Part shown: positions 50,538-59,384 of the stretch, piece by piece
How the letters are laid out: each line of letters begins with the position of its first letter
Position numbering within the stretch: position 1 is the stretch's first letter
Assembly: GCF_002847445.1 (NCBI RefSeq)
Contig: NZ_CP025430.1
Coordinates: 1,984,001-2,048,000 of the forward strand
DNA: 64,000 bases
Direction: 5' to 3'
From: Paracoccus zhejiangensis
GTDB taxonomy: Bacteria > Pseudomonadota > Alphaproteobacteria > Rhodobacterales > Rhodobacteraceae
Translations under genes and position numbers: made by a program
Notes under the pieces: model-generated
Database searches by the model: none
Told to the model about the DNA's origin: nothing
The model's input: the letters and a program-made list of their open reading frames with translations, nothing else

Positions 50538-51647
50538 ATGATCGGCGATGCACTTGTGGTCCTCAACCAGTTCGGCCTCGTGTCGATCTGCTCGCTCATG
50601 GCTGGGGGCCTGATCCGTCGGACCGGACCGGGTCATCTGCGCTCGACCCTGCTCGGGCTGATTTTCGGCATCGGTTGCTGCACCGCCATGTTGTCGCCGC
50701 TGCATCTGCAGGAGGGGGTGTTCTTCGATCTGCGCAGCCTGTTCATCGGTCTCAGCACCGGCCTTTTCGGGCTGGTCGCCGGTACGGCGACGGTCGTCGT
50801 TGCGATCCTGTTCCGGGTCCAGATCGGCGGCGACGGCGTGGTGATCGGGGTCTCGTCGATGGTGGTCAGCTTCATCGTCTCGGTCGTCTGGCGCAGGGCC
50901 TTCGCCTCGCTTGTCGAGCGGGATGCCGACGCCACCATTCCGCTGGCACTGCTGGGCCTGTCGATGTCGGCCTATCTGGTCGTGGCGCTGATCTGGCCCG
51001 ACTATTTCCTGCGCGCCCTTGCCCATGGCTACCTGCACTATGTCGCCATCGGCAATGTCGTCGGCATGGTCTTCCTCGGCTCGCTGCTGATCGGCGCGCT
51101 GCGCACCATCTCGATGGAGCGCAAGTTCTCGCGCCTTGCGATGCGCGACCCGCTGACCGGGCTCTTGAACCGGCGCGGTCTCAGCGTCGCCTATGAGAAA
51201 TGGCAGGCGGTTGCGCCCAGAGACGCGGGCGCGCTGGTCATCAGCGCCGATATCGACCAGTTCAAGGCGTTCAACGAAAGCCACGGTCATCAGGTCGGCG
51301 ATCGCTGCCTGATCGCGGTTGCCGAGGCGATGCGCCGGGTATTGCACACCGGCGATCTGGCCGCCCGCGTCGGCGGGGACGAGTTCGTCATGATCCTGCG
51401 CGATGTCGCCCCCGAGGACAGCCGCCGGGTGATGGAGCGGGTCTGCCACCAGATCGCCGGCATCACAGTCGATCTGGGTGGCGGCACGCGCCTGCCGGTC
51501 ACGCTGACCTTCGGCAGCCATTACGCCCGGTCGCAGGCCGCGCTGCAGGACGGGCTGAACCTCTCGGACCTGTTGATGATGAAGGAAAAACAGCAGCGCC
51601 GCGCGCCGGTCACGCATGGCAATCTGGCGGTGGTGGCCAGCGCCTGA
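50538..51647 (+). CDS. Membrane diguanylate cyclase (5TM-LYT-like sensor plus GGDEF)
   Basis: 369 residues. Residues 1-195 hold about six hydrophobic helices resembling a 5TM/LytS-type sensor, followed by a GGDEF domain beginning MRDPLTGLLNRRGLS. The active site reads GGDEF at 279-283 with DIDQFKAFNESHGHQVGD, so it should synthesise cyclic di-GMP from GTP. The inhibitory I-site position five residues before GGDEF has HTGD rather than RxxD, so product inhibition is probably weak. No EAL domain. A CtrA-type box lies upstream. Confidence 0.92.
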   Translation: MIGDALVVLNQFGLVSICSLMAGGLIRRTGPGHLRSTLLGLIFGIGCCTAMLSPLHLQEGVFFDLRSLFIGLSTGLFGLVAGTATVVVAILFRVQIGGDGVVIGVSSMVVSFIVSVVWRRAFASLVERDADATIPLALLGLSMSAYLVVALIWPDYFLRALAHGYLHYVAIGNVVGMVFLGSLLIGALRTISMERKFSRLAMRDPLTGLLNRRGLSVAYEKWQAVAPRDAGALVISADIDQFKAFNESHGHQVGDRCLIAVAEAMRRVLHTGDLAARVGGDEFVMILRDVAPEDSRRVMERVCHQIAGITVDLGGGTRLPVTLTFGSHYARSQAALQDGLNLSDLLMMKEKQQRRAPVTHGNLAVVASA

Positions 51648-51666
51648 GCCGGCGCCGTCCGCCTGC

Positions 51667-53499
51667 TCAGGAATGGGTGACCGGGTCGATCAGCACCCGA
51701 TGCCCCGGCGCGATCTCGCGATAGCGCGAGGGCTGGGCCTCGTAATCCACCGGATGCATCGGCGAGGGAATCGGTTTGAAGTTCAGATCCTCGCTGATCT
51801 TCTTCTCGCGCGGATCGGCCACCGGCACCGCCAGCATCAGCTGCCGCGTATAGCTGTGCTGCGGGTTCTCGAAGACCTGCTGGCGGGTGCCCATCTCGAC
51901 GATGCGACCCAGATACATGACGCCGACATAATGGCTGACACGCTCGACCACGGCCATGTCATGGCTGATGAACAGCATCGAGATGCCCAGTTCCTGCTGC
52001 AACTCCATCAGCAGGTTCAGCACCTGCGCCTGCACCGACACATCCAGCGCGCTGACGGCCTCGTCGGCAACGATCAGCTTGGGGTTCAGCGCAAGCGCCC
52101 GGGCGATGGCGATGCGCTGACGCTGACCGCCTGACATCTCGTGCGGATAGCGGCGCATGAAGCTGCGTGGCAGCTCCACCCGGTCAAACAGACCGGCAAT
52201 CCGGTCCTGCCGTTCCGAGCGATTGCCGATGCCATAGTTCAACAGCGGCTCGGCCACCTGATCGTACAGCTTCATATGCGGGTCGAGGCTGGCGAAGGGG
52301 TCCTGGAAGATCATCTGCATGTCGCGCCGGGCCTTGCGCAGCCCGCCCTGCGACAGCGCCAGGATATCGGTGCCGTCCAACGTGACGCTGCCCGATTCCG
52401 GCTCCACCAGCCGCAGGATCGAGCGCGCCACCGTCGACTTGCCCGAGCCCGATTCGCCAACCAGCGACATGGTTTCGCCGTTGTTGATGGTGAAGCTGAC
52501 ATCCTCGACAGCATGGACCCGCGCGACGGTGCGGCGCAGCACCCCGCCCTTGACGGCAAAGCGCGTCGTCAGGTGTTCGACCTTCAAGAGCGGACGCGGA
52601 TCCTTGGAAATCACCGGCGCCGCCGCCTCTCGCGTGCCGTCGCGCATCAGCCGCATCGGCTCGGGTGCGGCCTTGCCGGTCATTTCCCCCAGCCGCGGCA
52701 CGGCGGCCAGGAGCATCTTGGTATAATCCTCGCGCGGCGCCTCGAAGATCTGTTCGACCGGGCCCTCTTCGACCTTGTCACCGCGATACATGACCACCAC
52801 CCGGTCGGCCATCTGCGCCACCACCGCCATGTCATGGGTGATGAACAGCACGGCGATCTGCTTTTCGCGCTTCAGCCGGTCGATCAGCGCCAGAATCTCG
52901 GCCTGGATGGTCACATCCAGCGCCGTGGTCGGCTCGTCGCAGATCAGGAGGCGCGGTTCGCAGGCCATGGCAATGGCGATGACCACGCGCTGGCGCATCC
53001 CGCCCGACAGTTCATGCGGGTACTGGTCCAGCCGCCGCTCGGGCTCGGGAATGCGGACCTGTTTCAGAATCTCCAGCGCCCGCGCGCGCGCCTGTTTCTT
53101 GTCCATACCGCGATGGACCATCAGCCCCTCGGTCAGCTGATCGCCGACGGTAAAGACCGGGTTCAGCGCCGTCATCGGCTCCTGGAAGATCATGCCGATC
53201 TGGTTGCCGCGAATGTCGCGCATGACCGGCGAATTCTGCTTGGCAAGGTCGATCACCTCGCCATTGCCACGGTCGAACATCAGCTTGCCATTGGTGATGG
53301 TGCCACCGCCGAATTCGACCAGCCGCATCAGCGACAGCGAGCTGACCGACTTGCCCGAACCGGATTCGCCCACCACACAGACGCATTCGCCCGGCTTGAT
53401 GTCAAAGCTGATATCCTTGACGCCGACGACCACGCCATCGTTGGTTTCAAACTCGACGCGCAGTTTCTCAATGGAAACAAGGGGTTTTTCGTCCAGCAT
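51667..53499 (-). CDS. Fused dipeptide-type ABC transporter ATPase (DppD-DppF-like)
   Basis: 610-residue protein with two complete ABC ATPase domains. First: GESGSGKSVS Walker A, LSGGMRQRVVIA signature, LLICDEPTTALDVT Walker B. Second: GESGSGKST, MSGGQRQRIAIARALALNPK and IVADEAVSALDVSVQAQVLN. A C-terminal oligopeptide-transporter tail (about residues 540-590) follows the second. I chose ATG at 53499 with GGATGGGAACG upstream. It is divergent from the binding-protein gene at 53772, and together these give a complete importer. Confidence 0.93.
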   Translation of the reverse strand: MLDEKPLVSIEKLRVEFETNDGVVVGVKDISFDIKPGECVCVVGESGSGKSVSSLSLMRLVEFGGGTITNGKLMFDRGNGEVIDLAKQNSPVMRDIRGNQIGMIFQEPMTALNPVFTVGDQLTEGLMVHRGMDKKQARARALEILKQVRIPEPERRLDQYPHELSGGMRQRVVIAIAMACEPRLLICDEPTTALDVTIQAEILALIDRLKREKQIAVLFITHDMAVVAQMADRVVVMYRGDKVEEGPVEQIFEAPREDYTKMLLAAVPRLGEMTGKAAPEPMRLMRDGTREAAAPVISKDPRPLLKVEHLTTRFAVKGGVLRRTVARVHAVEDVSFTINNGETMSLVGESGSGKSTVARSILRLVEPESGSVTLDGTDILALSQGGLRKARRDMQMIFQDPFASLDPHMKLYDQVAEPLLNYGIGNRSERQDRIAGLFDRVELPRSFMRRYPHEMSGGQRQRIAIARALALNPKLIVADEAVSALDVSVQAQVLNLLMELQQELGISMLFISHDMAVVERVSHYVGVMYLGRIVEMGTRQQVFENPQHSYTRQLMLAVPVADPREKKISEDLNFKPIPSPMHPVDYEAQPSRYREIAPGHRVLIDPVTHS

Positions 53500-53771
53500 C
53501 GGCGTTCCCATCCATGATGATCGGCAGATGGTTAACGGGTCGGCCTCAAAAGTCAAACCTGAAACCCCGATCAGCTCGAACCGCAATTAAGCTTGATTTC
53601 CGAAACGGTCTCGGCTGAAACTCACCCCATTCCGCCCGCTCAACGAGGCCGGAAGGTGAACGCCAGGGGAGTGACGGCCATCGACGCCGCCAAGTCAGAA
53701 CGACGCCACAAAGACGCGCGCCCTGCGTTTGACTGCCCGCTGACCGGGTTTTCCAACAAGGAGCTTGTTTC

Positions 53772-55475
53772 ATGAAACTCAGAACCATCCTGCTGGGCGC
53801 CGCCGCAACCGCGGTCATGGCTCCCGCCGCCTTTGCCGAGCGCGGCACCGACGGACAGGTGAACATCATCTACTGGCAGGCGCCGTCGACGATGAACCCC
53901 TACCTGTCGTCGGGCACCAAGGACGTGGAAGCCTCGAGCCTGGTGCTGGAAGGGCTGGCCGGCTTCAACGAGAAGGGCGAGGTGATCCCGAAACTGGCGG
54001 CCGAGATCCCGAGCCTCGAGAACGGCGGCATCAGCGAGGACCTGAAGTCGATCACCTGGAAGCTGCAGGAAGGGCTGAAATGGTCCGACGGCACGCCGGT
54101 GACCTCGGAAGATGCCAAGTTCACCGCCAGCTATTGCATCAACCCCGATGTGGGCTGCGCCCAGGCCGCGCGTTACGAGGGCATCGACAATATCGAGACG
54201 CCGGACCCGCTGACCATCAAGATCAACTTCAAGGAACCGCGTCCGAACCCGTTCACGGCCTTCACCGGTGCCACCTCGCCGATCCTGCAGAAAGCCCAGT
54301 TCGAGCCCTGCCTCGGCTCGAATGCGTCGAGCTGCACCGAGCAGAACTTCAACCCGATCGGCACCGGCCCCTTCCGCGTCACCGAATTCAAGACCAATGA
54401 CGTGGTGTCGCTGGAAGCCAACCCGGAATATCGCGATGCTGCCAAGCCGGCCTTCGCCACGGTGAACCTCAAGGGCGGCGGCGATGCAGCGGCAGCCGGT
54501 CGCGCGGTGCTGGAAACCGGCGAGTTCGACTATGCCTGGAACCTGCAGCTGGCCCCCGACGTGCTGGCCAGCATGGAAGCCGCCGGCAAGGGCAAGCTGG
54601 TCACCGGTTTCGGCACGCTGGTCGAACGGATCGAGATGAACCTGACCGACCCCTCCTCGAGCCTGCCCGAGGGCGAGCGCTCGACCACCAAGCACCCGCA
54701 CCCGATCCTGTCGGATGAGAAGGTCCGCCGGGCGCTGTCCATGGCCATCGACCGCACCCTGCTGACGGAAGTGGGCTATGGCACCGCCGGCCGCCCGACC
54801 TGCAACCTGGTGCCGGCACCCGAGCTGTTTGCCTCGGACAATACCGACTGCATCCCGCAGGATATCGAAGGCGCCAAGGCACTGCTGGAGGAGGCCGGCT
54901 GGACCGTCGGCGGCGACGGCATCCGCGAAAAGGACGGCATGAAGCTGAAGCTGCTCTACCAGACCAGCGTCAATGCCGTGCGCCAGGACTTCCAGGCGCT
55001 GGTCAAGCAGTGGTGGTCGGAAATCGGTGTCGATACCGAGCTGAAGACCGTCGATGGCTCGGTGTTCTTCGGCGGTGACGCGGGTTCGCCCGACACCTTC
55101 CAGAAGTTCTATGCCGACGTGGAAATGTACGCCAACAACTTCGACGGCACCGATCCCGAGCCCTACCTGGCGCAATATACCTGCGAGAAGATCCCCAGCC
55201 CCGAGGATCAGTGGCAGGGCGAGAACGTGAACCGTTTCTGCGACGAGGCCTATGACGCCAAGGTCGTCGAACTCGGCAAGACCGGCGAGATCGAGGCCCG
55301 CGCCACGCTGGCGAAACAGATGAACGACATGCTGACCAAGGACAGCATGGTCATCGTCCCGCTGGTCGATCGCGGTCGCGTCTCGGCGCATTCGAACACG
55401 CTTGGCGGTGTCATCCTGAACACCTGGGACAGCGAGCTGTGGAACGCCGCAGACTGGCATCGCGCCGCACAGTGA
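53772..55475 (+). CDS. Dipeptide-type ABC periplasmic binding protein, copy 1
   Basis: 567-residue receptor of the SBP family 5. Signal peptide MKLRTILLGAAATAVMAPAA ends FAERG, then NIIYWQAPSTMNPYLSSGTK and the family-5 signature GLKWSDGTPVTSEDAKFTAS. It is closely related to the next gene (most of GISEDLKSITWKLQEGLKWS, KGGGDAAAAGRAVLETGEF, SSSLPEGERST are shared). Start ATG at 53772 with AAGGAG. A terminator-like hairpin at 55492-55528 separates it from copy 2. Confidence 0.93.
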   Translation: MKLRTILLGAAATAVMAPAAFAERGTDGQVNIIYWQAPSTMNPYLSSGTKDVEASSLVLEGLAGFNEKGEVIPKLAAEIPSLENGGISEDLKSITWKLQEGLKWSDGTPVTSEDAKFTASYCINPDVGCAQAARYEGIDNIETPDPLTIKINFKEPRPNPFTAFTGATSPILQKAQFEPCLGSNASSCTEQNFNPIGTGPFRVTEFKTNDVVSLEANPEYRDAAKPAFATVNLKGGGDAAAAGRAVLETGEFDYAWNLQLAPDVLASMEAAGKGKLVTGFGTLVERIEMNLTDPSSSLPEGERSTTKHPHPILSDEKVRRALSMAIDRTLLTEVGYGTAGRPTCNLVPAPELFASDNTDCIPQDIEGAKALLEEAGWTVGGDGIREKDGMKLKLLYQTSVNAVRQDFQALVKQWWSEIGVDTELKTVDGSVFFGGDAGSPDTFQKFYADVEMYANNFDGTDPEPYLAQYTCEKIPSPEDQWQGENVNRFCDEAYDAKVVELGKTGEIEARATLAKQMNDMLTKDSMVIVPLVDRGRVSAHSNTLGGVILNTWDSELWNAADWHRAAQ

Positions 55476-55491
55476 TGCATCCTTGACCCGA

Positions 55492-55528
55492 TGTGCGGCC
55501 CTGCGCCCTGCAGGGCCGCACAGTTTTT
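55492..55528 (+). terminator. Attenuator-like hairpin with T-run after binding protein 1
   Basis: Perfect 12-bp stem TGTGCGGCCCTG (55492-55503) / CAGGGCCGCACA (55511-55522), then GTTTTTC. This is an intrinsic terminator in form, inside an operon, so only a fraction of transcripts should continue to copy 2. Confidence 0.75.
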
Positions 55529-55553
55529 CGGAACCACAGGGAGGTATGATCCG

Positions 55554-57266
55554 ATGACCAGACGAACCACGCAACTCTTCGCGGCAACCGCATTGGCCGG
55601 CATGGGCCTAGCATCAACCGCGATGGCCGAGCGCGGCAGCGATGGGCAGTTGAATCTGCTTCTGTGGCAGGCCCCTTCGACCCTGAACGTCTACCTGTCG
55701 ACCGGCACCAAGGACATGCTGGCCTCGTCCCTGATCCTCGAACCCCTGGCCGCCTTCGGTCCCGATGGCAGCATCATTCCCCGGCTTGCGGCCGAGATCC
55801 CCAGCCTCGAGAATGGCGGCATCTCGGAAGACATGACCAGCATCACCTGGAAGCTGAAGGAAGGCCTTAAATGGTCGGACGGCACGCCGGTCACCGCCGA
55901 TGACGTGAAGTTCACCGCCGATTACTGCATGAATGATGAGGGTGGCTGTGCCCAGGCCGCCAAGTTCAGCGGCATTACCTCGATCGAAGCGGTCGATCCG
56001 CTGACCGTCAAGATCACCTATGACGGCCCGCGCCCCAATCCCTTCGACGCCTTCGTCGGCAGCCAGGCCCCGGTGCTGCAAAAGGCGCAGTTCGAATCCT
56101 GCATGGGTGCCGCCTCGGCCAGCTGCACCGCGCAGAATTTCGGCCCCATCGGCACCGGCCCCTTCCGCGTAACCGATTTCCGCACCAATGACGTGGCCTC
56201 GCTGGAGGCCAATCCCGAATATCGCGAGGCCGACAAGCCCGCCTTTGCCACGGTGAACCTGAAGGGCGGCGGCGACAGTTCGGCCGCGGCGCGGGCGGTG
56301 CTGGAAACCGGCGAATATGACTATGCCTGGAACATCCAGATCGCGCCCGACGTGCTGGACGGGATGCTGGCCGCCGGCAAGGGCAAGCTCGAGGTCGATT
56401 TCGGCGCCACGGTCGAGCATATCAAGCTGAACATGACCGATCCCTCGTCGAGCCTGCCCGAAGGCGAACGCTCGACGCTGGCCCATCCGCACCCGATCCT
56501 CTCGGATGTGAAGGTCCGCCGGGCGCTGTCCATGGCGATCGACCGTCAGCTCTTGAACGAGATCGGCTATGGCGATACCGGCCGCGCGACCTGCAACATG
56601 GTCCCCGCCCCCGAGATCTTCGCCGCCGACAATCCCGACTGCCTGACCCAGGACATCGAGGGCGCCAAGGCGCTGCTGGACGAGGCCGGCTGGGTGCCGG
56701 GTGCTGATGGCATCCGCGAGAAGGATGGCCAGCGCCTGAAGATGCTGTTCCAGACCTCGGTGAACCCGGTGCGTCAGGACTTCCAGGCGTTGATCAAGCA
56801 ATGGTGGACCGAGATCGGCGTGGAGACCGAGCTGAAGACCATCGATGCCAGCGTCTTCTTTGGCAGCGATCCCGGCTCGCCCGACACGCTGGTCAAGTTC
56901 TATGCCGATGTCGAGATGTACACGGATGTCTATGACGGCACCGATCCGGGCAGCTTCCTGTCGGAACATACCTGCGCCTCGATCCCCAGCCCCGAGAACC
57001 AGTGGCAGGGCGAGAACGCCGCCCGCTTCTGCAGCGAGACCTTCGATGCCATGTCGGTCGAGATGGGCAAGACGGCCGGGCTCGAGGCACGGGCGGAGCT
57101 GGCCAAGACGATGAACCTTATGCTGACCCGCGACGAGATGGTGCTGCTGCCGCTGATCGCGCGGGGCCGCGTCTCGGTCAGCTCGAACGCGCTGGCGGGT
57201 GTCCAGATGAACGCTTGGGACAGCGAGTTCTGGAATGTCGCCGACTGGTCGCGCGCGGCCGAATAA
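55554..57266 (+). CDS. Dipeptide-type ABC periplasmic binding protein, copy 2
   Basis: 570-residue paralogue of the preceding gene, with signal MTRRTTQLFAATALAGMGLA ending TAMAERG. Shared blocks include LLLWQAPSTLNVYLSTGTKD, GLKWSDGTPVTADDVKFTAD and IREKDGQRLKMLFQTSVNPV. Signal peptides and N-terminal residues differ while the mature parts are alike, typical of an old tandem duplication with possibly different substrate ranges. ATG at 55554 with GGGAGG. Followed by a hairpin before the permease genes. Confidence 0.93.
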   Translation: MTRRTTQLFAATALAGMGLASTAMAERGSDGQLNLLLWQAPSTLNVYLSTGTKDMLASSLILEPLAAFGPDGSIIPRLAAEIPSLENGGISEDMTSITWKLKEGLKWSDGTPVTADDVKFTADYCMNDEGGCAQAAKFSGITSIEAVDPLTVKITYDGPRPNPFDAFVGSQAPVLQKAQFESCMGAASASCTAQNFGPIGTGPFRVTDFRTNDVASLEANPEYREADKPAFATVNLKGGGDSSAAARAVLETGEYDYAWNIQIAPDVLDGMLAAGKGKLEVDFGATVEHIKLNMTDPSSSLPEGERSTLAHPHPILSDVKVRRALSMAIDRQLLNEIGYGDTGRATCNMVPAPEIFAADNPDCLTQDIEGAKALLDEAGWVPGADGIREKDGQRLKMLFQTSVNPVRQDFQALIKQWWTEIGVETELKTIDASVFFGSDPGSPDTLVKFYADVEMYTDVYDGTDPGSFLSEHTCASIPSPENQWQGENAARFCSETFDAMSVEMGKTAGLEARAELAKTMNLMLTRDEMVLLPLIARGRVSVSSNALAGVQMNAWDSEFWNVADWSRAAE

Positions 57267-57276
57267 CATGAAACAG

Positions 57277-57309
57277 GCGATCCGCGGACGGCAAGAAGCC
57301 GCGGATCGC
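57277..57309 (+). terminator. Hairpin between binding protein 2 and permease genes
   Basis: Perfect 11-bp stem GCGATCCGCGG (57277-57287) / CCGCGGATCGC (57299-57309) with an 11-base loop, no T-run. Likely to hold up or stabilise transcripts so that receptor copies outnumber the permeases. Confidence 0.6.
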
Positions 57310-57388
57310 ATGACACTGGGGGTGGTCTGATGAACGGAACCAAAGACATGAGGCATGGGTCACGACCCCGGATGCGGAGGGCGTGGCG

Positions 57389-58396
57389 ATGCTGAACTTC
57401 ACCATTCGCCGGACCCTGCTGGCCATTCCGACCTTGCTGTTCATCTCGCTGGTGATCTTCCTGCTGCTGGAAGCCTCGCCCGGCGATCCGCTTGGCGATG
57501 TGCCGCTGACCGTGCCGCCCGAGGTGAAAGAGCGGATGCGCGAGGCGCTTGGCCTCGGTCAGGCCTGGTACATCCGCTATGTCCTGTGGCTGAAGCAGTT
57601 CTTCTGGGTGGAACCGCTGCACTGGTTCGACCAGGTCTTCGGCACCAGCTACAGCGCCGGGATGCAGCGCGTCATCAGCTTCCAGTCGCGCAGCCCGGTC
57701 TTCGACGTGATCGCGCAGCGCGTGCCGCAGACCCTGACCGTGGTCGGCATGTCCTACGTGATCGGCGTGCTGATCGCGATCCCGATCGGGATCATCTCGG
57801 CCTACAAGCAATACAGCTGGTTCGACCAGCTGGGCACCTTCGTGTCGATGGTCGGCTTCTCGATGCCGACCTTCTTCACCGGGGTGGTGCTGATCATCAT
57901 CTTCGGGGTCAAGTTGCAATGGTTCCCCTCGATCTATGACACCACCCATGTGGTCAGGGACTGGCCCAGCTTCCTTGTGCAGGTGAAGCAGATGGTCATG
58001 CCGGTGACGGTGCTGGCGCTCTACAACGCCGCCCAGATCAGCCGCTTCATGCGTGCCTCGATGCTGGACAACCTGAACCAGGATTACGTCCGCACCGCCC
58101 GCGCCAAGGGCCTGTCGGAAAAGACCGTGGTGCTGAAACACGTGCTCAGGAACAGCCTGATCCCGGTCGTCACCGTCATCGCGCTGGGGCTGCCCGCCGT
58201 CTTCGGCGGGGCCATCATCACCGAGCAGGTGTTCAAGGTGAACGGGCTTGGCCAGCTTCTGATCTCGGCCATCCATGCGAATGACATTCCGATGGTGCTG
58301 ACCCTGACCTTCATCTTCGCCATCCTGATCGTCGCCTTCACCCTGATCGCCGATATCGTCTATGGCCTACTAGACCCGCGGATCCGCTATGACTGA
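57389..58396 (+). CDS. Dipeptide-type ABC permease DppB-like
   Basis: 335-residue inner-membrane subunit. First helix LAIPTLLFISLVIFLLLEAS, then SPGDPLGD motif, and the EAA loop NQDYVRTARAKGLSEKTVVL followed by KHVLRNSLIPVVTVIALGLP, the DppB family signature. ATG at 57389 with GGAGG; a GTG 6 bases upstream is also open. It overlaps the DppC-like start by 8 bases. Confidence 0.93.
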   Translation: MLNFTIRRTLLAIPTLLFISLVIFLLLEASPGDPLGDVPLTVPPEVKERMREALGLGQAWYIRYVLWLKQFFWVEPLHWFDQVFGTSYSAGMQRVISFQSRSPVFDVIAQRVPQTLTVVGMSYVIGVLIAIPIGIISAYKQYSWFDQLGTFVSMVGFSMPTFFTGVVLIIIFGVKLQWFPSIYDTTHVVRDWPSFLVQVKQMVMPVTVLALYNAAQISRFMRASMLDNLNQDYVRTARAKGLSEKTVVLKHVLRNSLIPVVTVIALGLPAVFGGAIITEQVFKVNGLGQLLISAIHANDIPMVLTLTFIFAILIVAFTLIADIVYGLLDPRIRYD

Positions 58397-59384
58397 GACC
58401 GAACGCCAGCAGCAGCTGGACACCGCCGAGCTGGTCGCCGAGACCGCCGGCCCCGCCCCAGTCACCGGCGAGCTGCCGCCGAACAACCCGGTCCATGCCG
58501 ACGGCGAGACGCGCAGCCAGTGGCTGGACGTGTGGCGCCAGTTCCGCAGCCATACCGGCGCCATGGTCGCGCTGGTCCTGTTCCTCGGCGTGATCCTGTT
58601 CGTCACCATCGGGCCGCTGATCTGGACCATCGACCCGACCTATGTGGACATCCGCGCCCGCAACAGCGGCTTCACCGCTGCCCATCCGCTTGGCACCGAT
58701 CAGTTGGGCCGCGACATGCTGGCCCGGCTGATGTCGGGCGGGCGGGTCTCGATCGCGGTCGGGCTGACGGCGATGACGCTCGCCATCACCTTGGGCAGTT
58801 TCATCGGCGTCATGTCGGGCTATTTCCGCCGCCTCGACGCGCCCTTGATGCGCATGACCGAGCTGTTCCTGGCCCTGCCCCTTCTTCCGCTCTTGCTGCT
58901 GATGGTCACGCTTTTCCGCGAGCCGCTGTCGCAGACCTTCGGCCCGGCGATGGGGATTTTCCTGCTGATCGTCACCGCCATCGGCGCGACCAGCTGGATG
59001 CAGTCTGCCCGGATCGTTCGGGGCGAGGTGCTGGGCCTGAAGGAACGCGAGTTCATCCTGGCGGCCAAGTCCATCGGCACGCCGCCCCGGCGGATGATCC
59101 TGCGGCATATCCTGCCAAACGTCCTGTCGCCGATCATGGTGGCCGCGACGCTGGGGATCGCCACGGCGATCATCACCGAAAGCGCGCTGAGCTTCCTCGG
59201 CCTGGGCTTCCCGCCCGACTTCCCGACCTGGGGGCGGCTTCTGTTCGACGCCGTTGACCAGATGGTGCTTTACCCGTGGCGGGTGATCCTGCCGGGGCTG
59301 TTCATCTCGCTGACGGTGCTCTGCGTGAACTATATCGGCGACGGCCTCCGCGACGCGATGGATCCGCGCATCCGCGGGCGGTGA
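58389..59384 (+). CDS. Dipeptide-type ABC permease DppC-like
   Basis: 331-residue inner-membrane subunit, DppC family: hydrophilic N-terminus, HPLGTDQLGRDMLARLMSGG (the periplasmic-side motif), EFILAAKSIGTPPRRMILRH as the EAA loop, and the C-terminal NYIGDGLRDAMDPRIRGR. It starts 8 bases within dppB and ends inside the MFS start (GTGA). With the fused ATPase at 51667 and two receptors it forms the transporter. Confidence 0.94.
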   Translation: MTETERQQQLDTAELVAETAGPAPVTGELPPNNPVHADGETRSQWLDVWRQFRSHTGAMVALVLFLGVILFVTIGPLIWTIDPTYVDIRARNSGFTAAHPLGTDQLGRDMLARLMSGGRVSIAVGLTAMTLAITLGSFIGVMSGYFRRLDAPLMRMTELFLALPLLPLLLLMVTLFREPLSQTFGPAMGIFLLIVTAIGATSWMQSARIVRGEVLGLKEREFILAAKSIGTPPRRMILRHILPNVLSPIMVAATLGIATAIITESALSFLGLGFPPDFPTWGRLLFDAVDQMVLYPWRVILPGLFISLTVLCVNYIGDGLRDAMDPRIRGR

